From an uncultured Eubacteriales bacterium (GTDB lineage Bacteria; Bacillota; Clostridia; Christensenellales; Aristaeellaceae): a DNA stretch of 64,000 bases. The position numbers were made by a program, and so were the translations under genes. Under the pieces are notes generated by a model. It was given only the letters and a program-made list of their open reading frames with translations. It had not been told where the DNA came from and did not search any database. Positions 1 through 10,800 of the stretch are shown in pieces (within the stretch, counting starts at the first letter, position 1; the number at the start of each line of letters is the position of its first letter). The stretch lies in the NCBI GenBank assembly GCA_902764915.1, contig CACWXY010000011.1, positions 1 through 64,000 on the forward strand, written 5' to 3'.

Positions 1-370
1 AATGTCGGCATTCAGAAACGGGGTGGAAACTGTTCCTTCCTTTCTGAGAAGATGCTTCGGAGTAGACCGGATGCCGGTACGGGGAAAGCTGCGGATAAGC
101 ATATTTCTTGGCTGCAAGGTGGGTGCTTTGAACGTCATGAAATTTTGCAATTTCAGCCTCAGACGCAACCCGTCTGCCCAAAATGCGGTACTTGTGTAAG
201 AATTGCCGGGGGATTCCCTTGCATTCCACGGAAAATGTGCTCTAATAGCCAATTTCTAACTGATCAGCGAGTAAAAAACTCTGATTTCTGCTGTTGAAGT
301 GGCAGAAATGTATTCCAAGGTGTCTGATGAGTTACCCTTCTGACGCCCTTATCATTCCATGTATACGATT
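1..370. other. Left edge, no confident gene
   Basis: No gene can be assigned here. The minus strand is open from 241 down to position 1 with a possible GTG start at 229, no clear ribosome site, and a product I do not recognise. Plus-strand frames are also open but look like noise. It could be the end of a gene lying further left or a decayed remnant. Confidence 0.3.
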
Positions 371-383
371 ACGGTTCCGTAGA

Positions 384-423
384 GGAAAAGAGGCCGGGCA
401 CATTCAGTGTCCGGCCTCTTTTT
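384..423 (-). terminator. Rho-independent terminator after SNF2 gene
   Basis: On the minus strand the stem AGGCCGG...CCGGCCT is followed by TCTTTTCC. The 5' arm of the hairpin is made from the last codons and stop codon of the SNF2 gene, so coding end and terminator overlap. Confidence 0.8.
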
Positions 424-2251
424 CTTCATCAGACGGCATAAACTCCTGCATGAGCTTTTCAACATGCTGGCGCGCCATGCTTGCATCCTGCATCTGCTGC
501 TGCGGGCTCAGCGGCGTATCCCCCATAAGCCCGATGAACTGGCTGACTTTCAGTCCCAGTGCTTCCTGCATGAAGGCGTCCGAGCCGGAGGGCGAGACCA
601 GGTAATAGCACAGAAGGGAATCACGCTGACCGATACGGTGAGCGCGGTCCTCTGCCTGGGTATGCACGGCAGGGCTCCAGTCGAGCTCGCCGAAGACAAC
701 ACAGGTGGCTTTTTGCAGGTTGAGTCCGCTGGCAGCGCGCAGGGACAGACACAGAAGCGTGCTTTCCCCCTGCATGAATGCCTCGGCGTTACGTGCTTTT
801 TCCTCCAGGGTTTCCCGACCGGTAAGGAACAGGGGATGAAAATCCTTCAGTTCGTTCCGATAGCGGTCGAAGACCGCATGATGATGGGCAAAGAGCAGCA
901 CCCGTTCTCCGCTTTCCAGCAGTACCCTGACAAACTGACAGACATAGGGTGCCTTGGCGATACCGGTAGCCTGCCGTGCGTGCAGGGAAATGCTGTTTTC
1001 CAGTATCTGCCGCTGTGCCGCGGTCAGGTTCGATGACTGCTTCCACTGCGTCAGTTCCGCAATGACAGGCGCCATCAGTCGGGCATAGAGCTGATCGTTC
1101 AGGTCCAGGGTCTGTACCAGACGGCGTTTTGGAGGAAGCTCGGAGAGAACATCCTGTTTAGTGCGCCGCAGCATCAGGCCCTCCCGCCGCAGATAATCCC
1201 CAAGGATTTCCGGCTTTCGAACCATACGGTTTCCGTAGCCGGTACACCACTCCCGTGTAAAGCTCTCCCAGGACCCCAGAAAATGAAAATCCAGAATATT
1301 GATGACATTCCAGATTTCACTGCCTTCGTTGTAAACGGGAGTCCCGCTCAGACCGATCACGCGCTCACATGCATCGGAGAGCAGACTGGCGGCGGAGTAT
1401 TTTTCCGTGCCCGCATGCCGCAGCTCCTGGATTTCATCAAAGACGACAGACTGAAAGCCCAGAGTGGGAAGGGTCTGCTTCCATCCCCGGAGCAGAAGAT
1501 AGTGCATGAGGTAGATATCCGCTTCCGGAAGACGGTAAGGCGAAAGCCCGTGCAGGACATGTACGCGAGCGGGCTTCCCATCCAGACGGAGAAAGCGCGC
1601 AATCTCATTTTCCCAGTTGCGCACCAGATGCGGCGGAGCCACAATCAGCACGGGAAACCGCTTTTCTTCGGCAAGACAGGCCAGTGCCTGTACGGTTTTT
1701 CCCAAGCCCATTTCATCGGCGAGAAGGCAGCGGTCATGAAGCAGGAGGTACTGAAATCCTTCCTTCTGGAAGTCCATAAGCGTGCCTGCAAAGACAGCAG
1801 CGTCCGGGGCGGTATGCCGAAGGTTTTTTTCTCTGATATAGACTTTTTCCGCATGCGTGCGTGTCTTTTCGACCGCTTCCGTCCATAGCGACAGATCACG
1901 CATGCGCACTTCCAGCGGAAAGCGCAGCATCAGCCAGAGGATATCCTCCACGCTTCGGCGATGGGCGGTAAAACGTGCCTCACCGCGCCTGGAACCGGAC
2001 GAGGCGGGAAAGAGACGCTTGCACATCTCCGTTACGGAGGGCTCTCCGCTGATGACCCAGCACTGGGATTTCCGGTTATAGGAAAGCGTGCCATAGAAAT
2101 GTGCGCCTTCCTGCGGCGGAAGCGCACGCAGATAGGGAGGAAGCAGGTTTTCGCGATTATCCGGCATATCCCATGCGGGCGTTGTCTTCTGCGGCACTGC
2201 GCCGTCAAGAAGAAAAGCGCCGGGATCCTCCCAGGAAAGCTCCTGCGTCAT
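404..2251 (-). CDS. SNF2-family DNA-dependent ATPase/helicase
   Basis: Two-lobed SF2 ATPase of the SNF2 type, about 615 residues. An N-terminal segment of about 160 residues precedes the motor. Motif I (DEMGLGKT) is near residue 182, motif II is DEIQ (a variant of DEAH) near 273, and the C-terminal lobe ends in the typical motif VI block AEDRAHRIGQ near 530. The family translocates on DNA and remodels protein-DNA complexes; the compact build resembles HARP/SMARCAL1-like and phage or defence SNF2 proteins. The ATG at 2251 overlaps the stop of the upstream nuclease gene as ATGA, so I prefer it to the in-frame GTG at 2266. It is the last gene of a PBP-nuclease-SNF2 transcript. The substrate is not visible from sequence. 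Confidence 0.9.
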   Translation of the reverse strand: MTQELSWEDPGAFLLDGAVPQKTTPAWDMPDNRENLLPPYLRALPPQEGAHFYGTLSYNRKSQCWVISGEPSVTEMCKRLFPASSGSRRGEARFTAHRRSVEDILWLMLRFPLEVRMRDLSLWTEAVEKTRTHAEKVYIREKNLRHTAPDAAVFAGTLMDFQKEGFQYLLLHDRCLLADEMGLGKTVQALACLAEEKRFPVLIVAPPHLVRNWENEIARFLRLDGKPARVHVLHGLSPYRLPEADIYLMHYLLLRGWKQTLPTLGFQSVVFDEIQELRHAGTEKYSAASLLSDACERVIGLSGTPVYNEGSEIWNVINILDFHFLGSWESFTREWCTGYGNRMVRKPEILGDYLRREGLMLRRTKQDVLSELPPKRRLVQTLDLNDQLYARLMAPVIAELTQWKQSSNLTAAQRQILENSISLHARQATGIAKAPYVCQFVRVLLESGERVLLFAHHHAVFDRYRNELKDFHPLFLTGRETLEEKARNAEAFMQGESTLLCLSLRAASGLNLQKATCVVFGELDWSPAVHTQAEDRAHRIGQRDSLLCYYLVSPSGSDAFMQEALGLKVSQFIGLMGDTPLSPQQQMQDASMARQHVEKLMQEFMPSDEEKEAGH

Positions 2252-2610
2252 AATGCAATCCCCCACAGCCTTGAAAGGCTCACCTGGTAGAGCGGTTTTC
2301 CGTAAAAGGTTTTGGGAAGAGACAGGGTATGCTCACTGAGCAGCACCAGGGACTGAATCTCCGCGCTTTCCGCATAGCGGGAAAGCTGCCGGGCTACATT
2401 CCGTGCCTGGGGATGTCCACGCTTGATTTCCAGTCCGATGGTACCGATGAGAAAGTCGATCCGACAGCGCGGTGCGAGCACATACTCCGCCTGGTAGGGA
2501 ATACCCTGCTCGTCAAAAAACTGACGGAGCAGGGTATGAAGCTGCCATTCATCCGGCTGTGTCCGCAGCCGAAGCAGGGAAAGCGTGTTAACCAAAGCCT
2601 GTGTATTCAT
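2248..2610 (-). CDS. Small PD-(D/E)XK-like nuclease
   Basis: A 120-residue protein with a minimal PD-(D/E)XK signature: RIDF with D52, then a short strand ending in EIK (E61, K63), with helical segments before and after. This is the core of restriction-type and Holliday-junction-type nucleases, and no other domain is attached. It starts in a TGATG overlap with the penicillin-binding protein gene and ends in an ATGA overlap with the SNF2 gene, so it is translationally coupled on both sides. The partner inference, that it supplies cutting to the SNF2 motor, rests on this coupling. Nuclease activity is inferred from motif only; it could also be an inactive relative. Confidence 0.65.
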   Translation of the reverse strand: MNTQALVNTLSLLRLRTQPDEWQLHTLLRQFFDEQGIPYQAEYVLAPRCRIDFLIGTIGLEIKRGHPQARNVARQLSRYAESAEIQSLVLLSEHTLSLPKTFYGKPLYQVSLSRLWGIAL

Positions 2611-5579
2611 CAGTATGCACGCCCCATAGCCTGTGAGAGTGCGCCCATGGCGACAAGCAGGTCAGACTGTCCGGCTCCGGAATTGATCACGGACTGCAAC
2701 TGCGCGATGGCAGATGACAGCTCGGCATATGCGGGCTGGGAAGGATCAAGGCTCAGCAGCAGCGACTGTGCCTGGGACAGCAGTGCCAGGGCGTCAGACA
2801 GAACGGAAGCGCTGGCCGGACCCTGCGTGGAAACGCCGGGGCCGGTACCGCCGTCGCTCTCGCCGGGATAGGGCGAGACATTTTCAGGTGTCGGACTGTA
2901 GGCATAGGGATCCTGCGTCTGTACGGTGTTCCAGGCGGTGTGCAGGGTACAGACCTGGGTTTCACCGGCAGCCTGCGAACCGAGATACTGCTGTATGACA
3001 TCCTCGTACTGCGTGCCGAGGAAAGTGGACAGCGGGTGACCATAGGGCAGGGTAATGCTGCTCTTGACCGTGGTATTCGGGCAGTAATCGCTGGCCAGCA
3101 TACCACTGTCGCTGCACAGGGTATGTATGCTATGCAGCTGACAGGAGACCGTGGGCTGCGTGCCCTGCGCCCAGTAGTCTGTGACGACACCATAGCCCAT
3201 GGCATCCTGATAGCAGGCTTCGGTGGCAAGCTGACCGGATACGGCGCAGGTCGTTACACGCACCAGGCCGTATTCGCTGGGATCGCCCTCGAGAATATCG
3301 CGGGAGGACAGGCCCTTCAGTGTGTGAATCCGGCTCATGTAGCTCTGCCACAGCGGGGCAGCAGAGCGGCTGCCGGTGGACTTGGAAGCCAGTGCCTTGT
3401 AATTGTCGTGCCCGACCCAGAGCGCAGAGGCGTAGTATCCGGTCATGCCGGCGAAGAAGACGCCCTTCTGATCCGAATTGGTTCCGGTTTTTCCGGCTAC
3501 GGTCTGTCCGGAAATTTTGGCACTGGTGCCGGTGCCGGATGCGACGACGGTCTTCAGCATGTCCACAATCATATAGCTGGTGGAAGAGGAGAAGACACGA
3601 TGGCGTTCCTGGTGTGCATGCCCGTCCCAGACAACGCGGCCTTCACTGTCGGAGATGCCAAGGACCGAGATGGGCTCCTGATAGACGCCGCCGTTGGCCA
3701 GTACACCGTAGGCAACCGTCATCTGCATGGGCGTAATGCCGCTGGAGCCGAGGGTTACGCCAAAGGGCGTTGCGTCGATGTGGTCTTCATCGACACCCAT
3801 ATCTTCCAGAAAACGTACGGCCTGACTGACGCCGACCATGGACATCATGGTCTGCGCCGCGCCTGTATTATAGGAATTGCGCATGGACTCGCGCAGAGTA
3901 AGCGGACCGGTATACCCGCCGCCACCATAGTTTTTGGGCCAGGTATCATTTCCCTTCGCGTCCTTCCATCCCGCAATGGGAAGCGGCATGTTAAAGGTAA
4001 TGCTGGCTGGGCTTGCGCCGTGCTCCAGCGCTGGGGCATAGACAGAGAGCGGTTTAATGGAGGAGCCGACGGGCATTTTCATGTCAGTGGCACGATTGAG
4101 CGTCTTGCGCGCCGTTGGCACAGTGCGCGAGCCGACAATGGCCTTGATCTCTCCCGTGCGGTAGTCAAGGATGACAGCGGCCGCCTGCGGCTGAATGATC
4201 TCTTCATAGGTTCCGTCACTGTTGCGGGCGCGGTAGACGCTGTCCGCAGGGTCGCGCAGACTGGGATACTTGGACCAGTTGGCCAGGGTGTCCTCCAGGG
4301 TTTCCTGGATCTGCGTGTCAATGGCCAGCTGAATCCGATAGCCGCCGGTGCGCAGCTCGTTCTCCATGGCATAGCGGTTGGCGCTGGTATTCTCCAGGCC
4401 GTGGATTTCCAGAAGAATATCCACAAGCTCTGTCAGTGCATACTCGACGTAGTGCGGATAGGCATACATGCCGGACGTGGCAGAAGGATCCGAGGCCAGT
4501 ACATGGGCCGTTGCCGGGTCCAGGGCTGCCTGATACTGTTCATAGGAAATGAACTGGTTCTCGTACATGCATCGCAGTACATAGTTAGTGCGGTCATTGG
4601 TGATGGCGGCATAGTCCACACCTTCCTTGGAGCGGACATAGAAGTTCCGGCGGGGGTTATAGTAATAGGGGCTGTTGCAGGTTCCCGCCAGCATGGCGCA
4701 TTCGCGCAGTGTCAGCTCTCCCAGGGATTTGCCGAAATAGCCCTGGGCTGCTACCTGCACGCCATAATAGCTTTCGCCCAGATAAATAGTATTCAGATAG
4801 CTTTCCAGAATCTGATCCTTGGTATAGGTCTTTTCCAGCTGCATGGCCAGATAGGCCTCCTGGATCTTCCGCTTATAGCTCTGCTCGCTGGAGAGGAGCG
4901 TATTCTTGATCAGCTGCTGGGTAATGGTGGACCCGCCCTGGGTGGACGAGGAAGTAAGGTTGGCGATAAACGCACCGACAATCCGCTTCAGGTCAATACC
5001 GGAATGCGTATAGAAACGGGCATCCTCGACTGCGACAAAGGCCTGCTGAAGATAGCGCGGCATGGCGGCAATGGATACCATGACGCGGTTTTCGGTGCCC
5101 TTGTATTCGGTGATCAGCACACCGTTGGCATCATAGATAAAACTGGTCTGGGCCTGGTCGTCAAGGGCGGCCAGGTTCAGGGTAGGTGCGGTATCCACAT
5201 AGCCTTTGGCAATGCCTGCAATGGTTCCCAGACCGGCAATGCCTGCAAGGAGCACCAGGACGAGGAGTATACGGATCACACAGACGATGACGGAGAGCAC
5301 AAAGTTGGGCTTTTTGACAGCCGGCCGAAAAAGACTGTGCTTTTCATGATCGGCATCATCCAGAACAAAGGGGTCTGTTCCCCAGTCCACTTCTTCCTCG
5401 GGGAAAAAAGCGGGATTGTCTGTCGGCTGCCCGATCGTATAGATACCGGTGGCTTCTGCCGGTGCACCGTCCTCTGGCGGCAGAGCGGAAGACAGTTCGT
5501 TTTCCGCAGGGAAATCAGAGGCGGAAAAAGAGACATCCCTCTGTGCCCGGCGTCTGCGAGGTGTGGATGGATCTGACAT
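2610..5579 (-). CDS. Class A penicillin-binding protein (PBP1A-like)
   Basis: Bifunctional peptidoglycan synthase of 989 residues. An acidic cytoplasmic tail of about 92 residues is followed by a membrane anchor (about 93-125). The GT51 glycosyltransferase domain carries the catalytic Glu in VEDARFY near residue 185 and the QGGSTITQQL block. The transpeptidase domain shows SSIK (SXXK serine, near 506), SYN (SXN, near 563) and KTGT (near 694). A C-terminal tail of about 200 residues is rich in Ser, Gly and Pro and is probably extracellular. The start is the ATG with AAGGAGG 6 bases upstream, not the in-frame ATG at 5618. Coupling to a nuclease and a SNF2 gene is unusual for this family. Confidence 0.95.
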   Translation of the reverse strand: MSDPSTPRRRRAQRDVSFSASDFPAENELSSALPPEDGAPAEATGIYTIGQPTDNPAFFPEEEVDWGTDPFVLDDADHEKHSLFRPAVKKPNFVLSVIVCVIRILLVLVLLAGIAGLGTIAGIAKGYVDTAPTLNLAALDDQAQTSFIYDANGVLITEYKGTENRVMVSIAAMPRYLQQAFVAVEDARFYTHSGIDLKRIVGAFIANLTSSSTQGGSTITQQLIKNTLLSSEQSYKRKIQEAYLAMQLEKTYTKDQILESYLNTIYLGESYYGVQVAAQGYFGKSLGELTLRECAMLAGTCNSPYYYNPRRNFYVRSKEGVDYAAITNDRTNYVLRCMYENQFISYEQYQAALDPATAHVLASDPSATSGMYAYPHYVEYALTELVDILLEIHGLENTSANRYAMENELRTGGYRIQLAIDTQIQETLEDTLANWSKYPSLRDPADSVYRARNSDGTYEEIIQPQAAAVILDYRTGEIKAIVGSRTVPTARKTLNRATDMKMPVGSSIKPLSVYAPALEHGASPASITFNMPLPIAGWKDAKGNDTWPKNYGGGGYTGPLTLRESMRNSYNTGAAQTMMSMVGVSQAVRFLEDMGVDEDHIDATPFGVTLGSSGITPMQMTVAYGVLANGGVYQEPISVLGISDSEGRVVWDGHAHQERHRVFSSSTSYMIVDMLKTVVASGTGTSAKISGQTVAGKTGTNSDQKGVFFAGMTGYYASALWVGHDNYKALASKSTGSRSAAPLWQSYMSRIHTLKGLSSRDILEGDPSEYGLVRVTTCAVSGQLATEACYQDAMGYGVVTDYWAQGTQPTVSCQLHSIHTLCSDSGMLASDYCPNTTVKSSITLPYGHPLSTFLGTQYEDVIQQYLGSQAAGETQVCTLHTAWNTVQTQDPYAYSPTPENVSPYPGESDGGTGPGVSTQGPASASVLSDALALLSQAQSLLLSLDPSQPAYAELSSAIAQLQSVINSGAGQSDLLVAMGALSQAMGRAY

Positions 5580-5626
5580 AGAAACCTCCTTATTGAAGGA
5601 AAGTGCGTGCCAGCGCACTGGATATC

Positions 5627-5655
5627 ATTATAGCAAATGCGGAAGACAGCAACAA
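5627..5655 (-). promoter_or_regulatory. Sigma-A promoter for the PBP operon
   Basis: On the minus strand TTGTTG, 17 bases, then TATAAT preceded by TGC (extended -10). It is divergent from, and 17 bases away from, the jet promoter. Confidence 0.7.
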
Positions 5656-5672
5656 ACGCCTGGAAAAAGGGA

Positions 5673-5701
5673 TTGATGGCCTGAAATCTGTATGGTAGAA
5701 T
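5673..5701 (+). promoter_or_regulatory. Sigma-A promoter for the Wadjet operon
   Basis: TTGATG, 17 bases, TAGAAT; transcription would begin near 5708, about 40 bases before jetA. No other good promoter is visible before jetA, so jetABCD is likely one transcript. Confidence 0.65.
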
Positions 5702-5748
5702 GGCAATTACCAATAACTAGACAACCCGGCTCTCGAAAGGGGAAGCAT

Positions 5749-7164
5749 ATGGGCAATCTGTTTGATCGGATACCAAAGGGTTTTTTTAATTATCTTGCCA
5801 GCGGTGCCCAGAACCGCATCTATTCTTCCTGCCTTCTGGTGATCTATAAGGAGTATGAACGGCAGATCAGCTTTCGACTGCCCCGCGCACGGCTCAGGGA
5901 TGCGCTGGCCATCTTTCTGATGGAAAACCATATCGAGATGCGTGAAGAGGACATGCCGGACCCGAAGAATTTCTCGGACGTGGCCTCAGCTATCCTGCGC
6001 AGATTCTGTGACGAGAGCGTGGGATGGCTGGAGGAAGAGACCGACGATGCGACCTATGAAAAGCAGATCATGCTTACGGAACGCGGGGTTATGCTGGCGG
6101 AATTCCTGCAGTCGCTTATGACGCCGGAAAAGGAAGAGTATGCCAGTTTCCTGATTGTGATTCATGATCTTTTCAGAAATGCGGATGTATGGCGCGAACA
6201 CCCGTATGTGAACGGACTGAAGGCAGTATATCGGCAGGCACGGCTGCTGTCCGGGTCCCTGAAGAAGCTGGCCACCTATATCCGCAAGATTATCGAGCGC
6301 ATGGTGCGTGAACAGACCCTGGAAAGCCTGACGGAGAATATTATCGAGTATCTGGAAGGCAGTTTTATCCGGGAGTATGCGCGGCTTACCAGCGAAACCA
6401 ATATTCACATGTACCGCGGAAACATCCGTGAGGCCCTGATGCGGCTGCGGGACGATGCGGCGCTGTTTGACAGGATCGTGCGGGAATGCATGATGGAGGA
6501 AAGTCTTTCCCGGCGGGAGGCAGAGGACAAGGTGCTGGACATGATACAGATGACAGGACGTTTCCTCTATGACGACTATGACAGAATCATGCAGGATATC
6601 AAGGGCAAGATTAATCTGTACCTGCAGATCGCGGTAGGACGTGCCCGCTTTCTGCGTCACAGGGAACCGGACCTGAGAGGTCATGTGGAGGAAACCATAC
6701 GCTACCTCGCCAGAGGCATGACGGAGATGGAACTTCGGGACGCGCTTCCGGAGGACATGCAGGAACTCTTTCCGCTCAGAACCATGCGCTACCTGGATGA
6801 AAACTCTCTGCGTTACCCGCGTGTCAGCCGAAGCGTGCGCGGGGTTACGGAGAGCGAGTATGTGGAAATCAGCGAGGAAGAGATGGAAAAGCAGAAAAGA
6901 GAGCAGATCCGGGAGGCGGATAATCCCTATTCCCGGGACCGCGCCAGGGCCTGGCTTTCCCACGCCATGCGCAGCCGAAGGACGATTGCCTCGGATGATC
7001 TGCCCCTTTCCTCACGCAATGATCTGCTGATGGCACTTTCGGCAGTGGCTTATTCGGAAGAAAACGGGTATGAGGTGGAAAAGCAGGATGGGTATTTTGA
7101 GACGGAGAGTCTTCTGCTGCACCGCTTTGTAATTACCAGAAAGGACGGCGAAACCCATGAATGA
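5749..7164 (+). CDS. jetA: Wadjet defence protein JetA (type II-like)
   Basis: A 471-residue, mainly helical, highly charged protein. It is assigned by position and character as the kleisin-like subunit of a Wadjet complex, which bridges the SMC-like JetC dimer, binds JetB and is involved in DNA loop extrusion and plasmid cleavage. I read no catalytic motif. Members of this type II-like branch are annotated as DUF5716 in my memory; that label should be confirmed. The ATG at 5749 has AAAGGGGAAG 5 to 8 bases upstream; an in-frame ATG at 5692 lies inside the -10 box and cannot be used. The last 8 bases overlap jetB. Confidence 0.85.
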   Translation: MGNLFDRIPKGFFNYLASGAQNRIYSSCLLVIYKEYERQISFRLPRARLRDALAIFLMENHIEMREEDMPDPKNFSDVASAILRRFCDESVGWLEEETDDATYEKQIMLTERGVMLAEFLQSLMTPEKEEYASFLIVIHDLFRNADVWREHPYVNGLKAVYRQARLLSGSLKKLATYIRKIIERMVREQTLESLTENIIEYLEGSFIREYARLTSETNIHMYRGNIREALMRLRDDAALFDRIVRECMMEESLSRREAEDKVLDMIQMTGRFLYDDYDRIMQDIKGKINLYLQIAVGRARFLRHREPDLRGHVEETIRYLARGMTEMELRDALPEDMQELFPLRTMRYLDENSLRYPRVSRSVRGVTESEYVEISEEEMEKQKREQIREADNPYSRDRARAWLSHAMRSRRTIASDDLPLSSRNDLLMALSAVAYSEENGYEVEKQDGYFETESLLLHRFVITRKDGETHE

Positions 7165-7807
7165 ATACTGGGAAGCATGGACGGGCAGTGAGCGGGAGAG
7201 CTTTCAGCGCGCCTGCCGGAATTTCCTTGTGAAGACATTTCTGGTGCGGGACAAGGACGAGGAAAGCCGCAGAAACTATTTTTTCGTGGTGCGCAACCTG
7301 GAGGCATTCAATACCTATTTTGGCTATATCGGATTTGAAGTGATGCTTGACCGGGACAATGCAGTGGCCATGCTGCGCAATAAGCCTTCCCTGATGGAAA
7401 ACAGCAAGCGGCAGAGCGGACACAGGATTCTGCGCAAGATGGAGAGCCTGGTGCTGTGCTGCCTTTGGACACTGTATGCCGAGAGGCTGCGGCAGGGTAC
7501 GCTGGCGCAGAAGATTACGGTGACGATTCCGGAACTGCGCTTTGAAATGGAAAAGTATGATATCCGGGAGATGCCGGACAAGAGCAGCATGAATGCGATA
7601 CTCAGTCTATTTGCCCAGTACAATCTTCTGGACATGGAAGGCCGGATCGGAGACGAGAATTTCCGGATCTGCCTGTATCCATCTATGCAGTTTGCCATGG
7701 ACCGGGAGGCGTTTGCGCGCTTTGCCGGAGATGCGGGAGCGCGCATGCATGGCAGACAGGACAGTGAAGAGGGGGAGGAGGAAGAACGCGATGAATCCGA
7801 AGAATAG
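7157..7807 (+). CDS. jetB: Wadjet defence protein JetB (type II-like)
   Basis: A 216-residue protein, probably the KITE-like winged-helix subunit that dimerises and binds JetA, as MukE does for MukF. The N-terminal two thirds have the alternating helix and strand pattern of a winged-helix protein. The C-terminus is a strongly acidic tail of Asp and Glu residues. The start overlaps the end of jetA by 8 bases (ATGAATGA), and the 3' end overlaps jetC by 17 bases. Function is assigned from the operon and from what is known of Wadjet JetB. No enzyme motif is visible. Confidence 0.82.
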   Translation: MNEYWEAWTGSERESFQRACRNFLVKTFLVRDKDEESRRNYFFVVRNLEAFNTYFGYIGFEVMLDRDNAVAMLRNKPSLMENSKRQSGHRILRKMESLVLCCLWTLYAERLRQGTLAQKITVTIPELRFEMEKYDIREMPDKSSMNAILSLFAQYNLLDMEGRIGDENFRICLYPSMQFAMDREAFARFAGDAGARMHGRQDSEEGEEEERDESEE

Positions 7808-10800
7808 GAAAACGGCCACCGGCATGACACTGGTGCAGTGGGCGCGCTTTCAGTATGAGACGTTCTGTCTCAACGGCTCCACGCTTCTCACCGGGGTCAA
7901 CGGCGGAGGAAAATCCATGATTCTTGACGCCATGACCTACTGTCTGACCGGGAACAATCAGTTCAATAAGGCGGCACGTGACCGCGACCGCACCGTACGC
8001 GGGTATGTGCGCGGGGATACCAATGCCAATGGCGCGGACCGTTTCCTGCGCAGCGGACCCGTGACCAGTTATATAGCGATGGAATTCTTCTCGCCTGTGG
8101 AGAATATGTATCTGGTGGTAGGCGTAGGCATTGAGTCACCGGATGACACGCATGCGGAAAGCCGCTGGTTTGTATGCAGGGATACCCGGCTGAGTGATAT
8201 GAACTTCTGCCGGATTGAAGGAAAGAAACTGCTGGTGACCCCGGTAAGCATGCTCTGCCCCAAGGGCGGCAGGGAACGGATGAGCGATCTGATGGCGCGT
8301 GATCAGGGCGTGGCCCAGATTCTGAATGCCCTGGGTCTGCGAGTGGATGTAGACCGATATCGGGAAAAAATCACGAAGATGATTGCCTTTAACCCGGAAA
8401 ACAATATCGATGCCTTCATTCAGGACTGCGTGCTTTCCCGCGGGGAAGTCAGGTCGCTTTCCCAGCTGCGGGAACAGAAGCATGCGGTGGAAGAACTGCG
8501 GCAGACCTATGACAACATGCTGCTGAGCCGGAAACTGCTCATGGAAGTTTCCGGGAGCATGGATGCCTATGAAAAGAAGCTGCGGCAGCTGCATCTTCGG
8601 GAACTGATGCTGTCCTGGCAGAACCTGCTAGTCAAGCAGGAAGAAAAGGAACAGCTGGAGCTGAAGAAGAAGCAGTATGCGGAATCGCTCAGGAATCTGG
8701 AGGCGCGCCTCCGGGAAGCGACGGAGGAAGTGGACCATGTCAGGGCCAAGCTCCACAGTCTGGAACAGGAAGAAGGGTTTGGCGAGATTACCATGCAGCT
8801 GGATGAGCTGCAGCATGATCTTCTGGAAAATGCACATCAGACGGAGACGTTTTCGGAAAAGCTTGCCGAGCTTAAGCGTCTTCAGTATACGCTGGCGGAT
8901 ACGGTTCCCTTTCTGCTGGAAGCAGCCGGGGATGATCCGGGCGTTCCGGAAGCACTGCGGCATCTGGGTGATCTTCAGGTAGAGGCGGAGCGGAAGCGGA
9001 ATGCTTTCCTGGCACTGAGCAGACGGGCGGAGAACTGCCGGGAAGATCTGTACCGCAGTCAGGCGGAGTTCCAGCGTACAATGGATGAAATGCAGATCCG
9101 TATGGCGGAAATGGAAGAAAACATTCAGGCGCTGAATGCACACAGGATGATCCTTCCCAGGGATGTACAGAATGCATGCCGTGTGCTGAACCGGGAGCTG
9201 AAAGCCCAGGGGATTGACACACAGGTGCGTACGCTGGCGGAGCTGGTAGAAGATTTTACGGATGAGCAATGGCGGGACGTGGTGGAAAGCTTTCTGGGCA
9301 GCCGCCGGTATCACCTGGTGATCGACGGTCCCTATGTACAGCGGGCTCTGGAAATCATGGACCGGATGAAACTGCAGGGAATGCATCTTGTGCTGACGGA
9401 TAAGCTGCCTGAAAAGCCGGCCAAAGTCGGGAGCGCTGCCGAACTTCTCAGGATTCCCAATCCGTATGCGCGGCGGTATGCGGATTACCTGCTGGGGCAT
9501 ATGCAGCTGTGTGCATCGCTGGAAGAACTGCATGCATGCCCGACCGGCGGTATGATGAAGAACGGAATGGTCGCGACAGGCTATGCTGTGAGCCGGTATG
9601 ACCTTCGCCGTGTGGAACTGTGTCTGGGCCATCGTGCACTGGAACTACAGAAAACCCGGCTGGAAGCGGAAAAAGCGCTCCTGGACATGGAGTACGCCAG
9701 GACAAGCGACAAGCGCATGGACGTAGAGAGAAAGCTTCGCGCGATCCGGGAAATCGACTGGGTTTGCGAGCACTATGCTTTTGATGCGCCGGAGCGTATG
9801 GAGGCACTGCAGCGTCAGCAGGTGTTTCTCCATGAACAGGAGCAGAAGATACGGAACAATCCTGATCTGGTCATCAAGTTTGAGTATTACAATGAGATCA
9901 GGAAACAGGAGCAGGAGGCGGTGCGCAGCCGTGATGAACTGGTAGGTGACCGGAGGTTCTGTCAGGAAGCCGAACAGGCGACGGAAAAGGAACTGGGACA
10001 GGCAGCCGCTGAGATGTATGTGCTCAGTGAAGAATGGGAAAAGGCTCGTCTTGCACATCTGGAGCTTGTGGATCCCATGAAGAAGGAATATAAGGAGTCA
10101 GCGGAAAAAAGCGGGAACGCAGTCGTAGTGCGGGAACGCATGCTCTCTGCGCTGCGCGGCGAGGTGGAGGAGACGGGAAGGAAGATGGAAGACGCGCAGC
10201 TGGAATACCTGAAGGTAGCCGGAGGGGAGCTTTCTCACCGAGGGGCCGCCTTTATACCGGAGTTCCGCCGCGAACTGCAGAACCTTGTCAATGTACAGAT
10301 GGAGCGCACGAAGGAGCTTCTGCACAAACAGAAGGATAAGCTGGAGAACACATTCCTTACTGACTTTGTGGGAGATATCTATGAAAAGATTCTCAATGCC
10401 AGGGAAGAAATGGATGCGCTGAACCGGGAACTGAAATCATTGCCGTTCGGACGGGATACATACCGGTTTGTGCTGTCGGAAAAACCGGAATGCGCGACCT
10501 TTTTCCGTGTGGCGAAGCATATGCATTCGCAGATGCTCGGCTTCCTGAGCCCGGACTATACGACACAGGTGGATGAAGAGTACCAGCATGATGTGGACGT
10601 ACTGATGGAGCAGACACTTTCAGAGGAGGATGAACAGGAATACTCGGATTATCGCAAGTATCTGAAGTATGACATGCAGATCATATCCCGCCAGGGCGAA
10701 TGGGAAACGGTTTCTGATCTGAGCCGCAAGCAGGGCTCGGCCAGCGGCGGTGAAAAACAGACGCCATACTTTATTATTCTCTCTGCGGCCCTCATGCAGT

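Noticed and set aside
1-370. CRISPR array or riboswitch near the left edge or in gaps
   Set aside because: No regularly spaced repeats of CRISPR size and no riboswitch core motif were found by eye anywhere in the window.
2940-5576. 878-codon plus-strand frame antisense to the PBP gene
   Set aside because: It is the complement of a gene with all catalytic motifs; no ribosome site and no recognisable domains.
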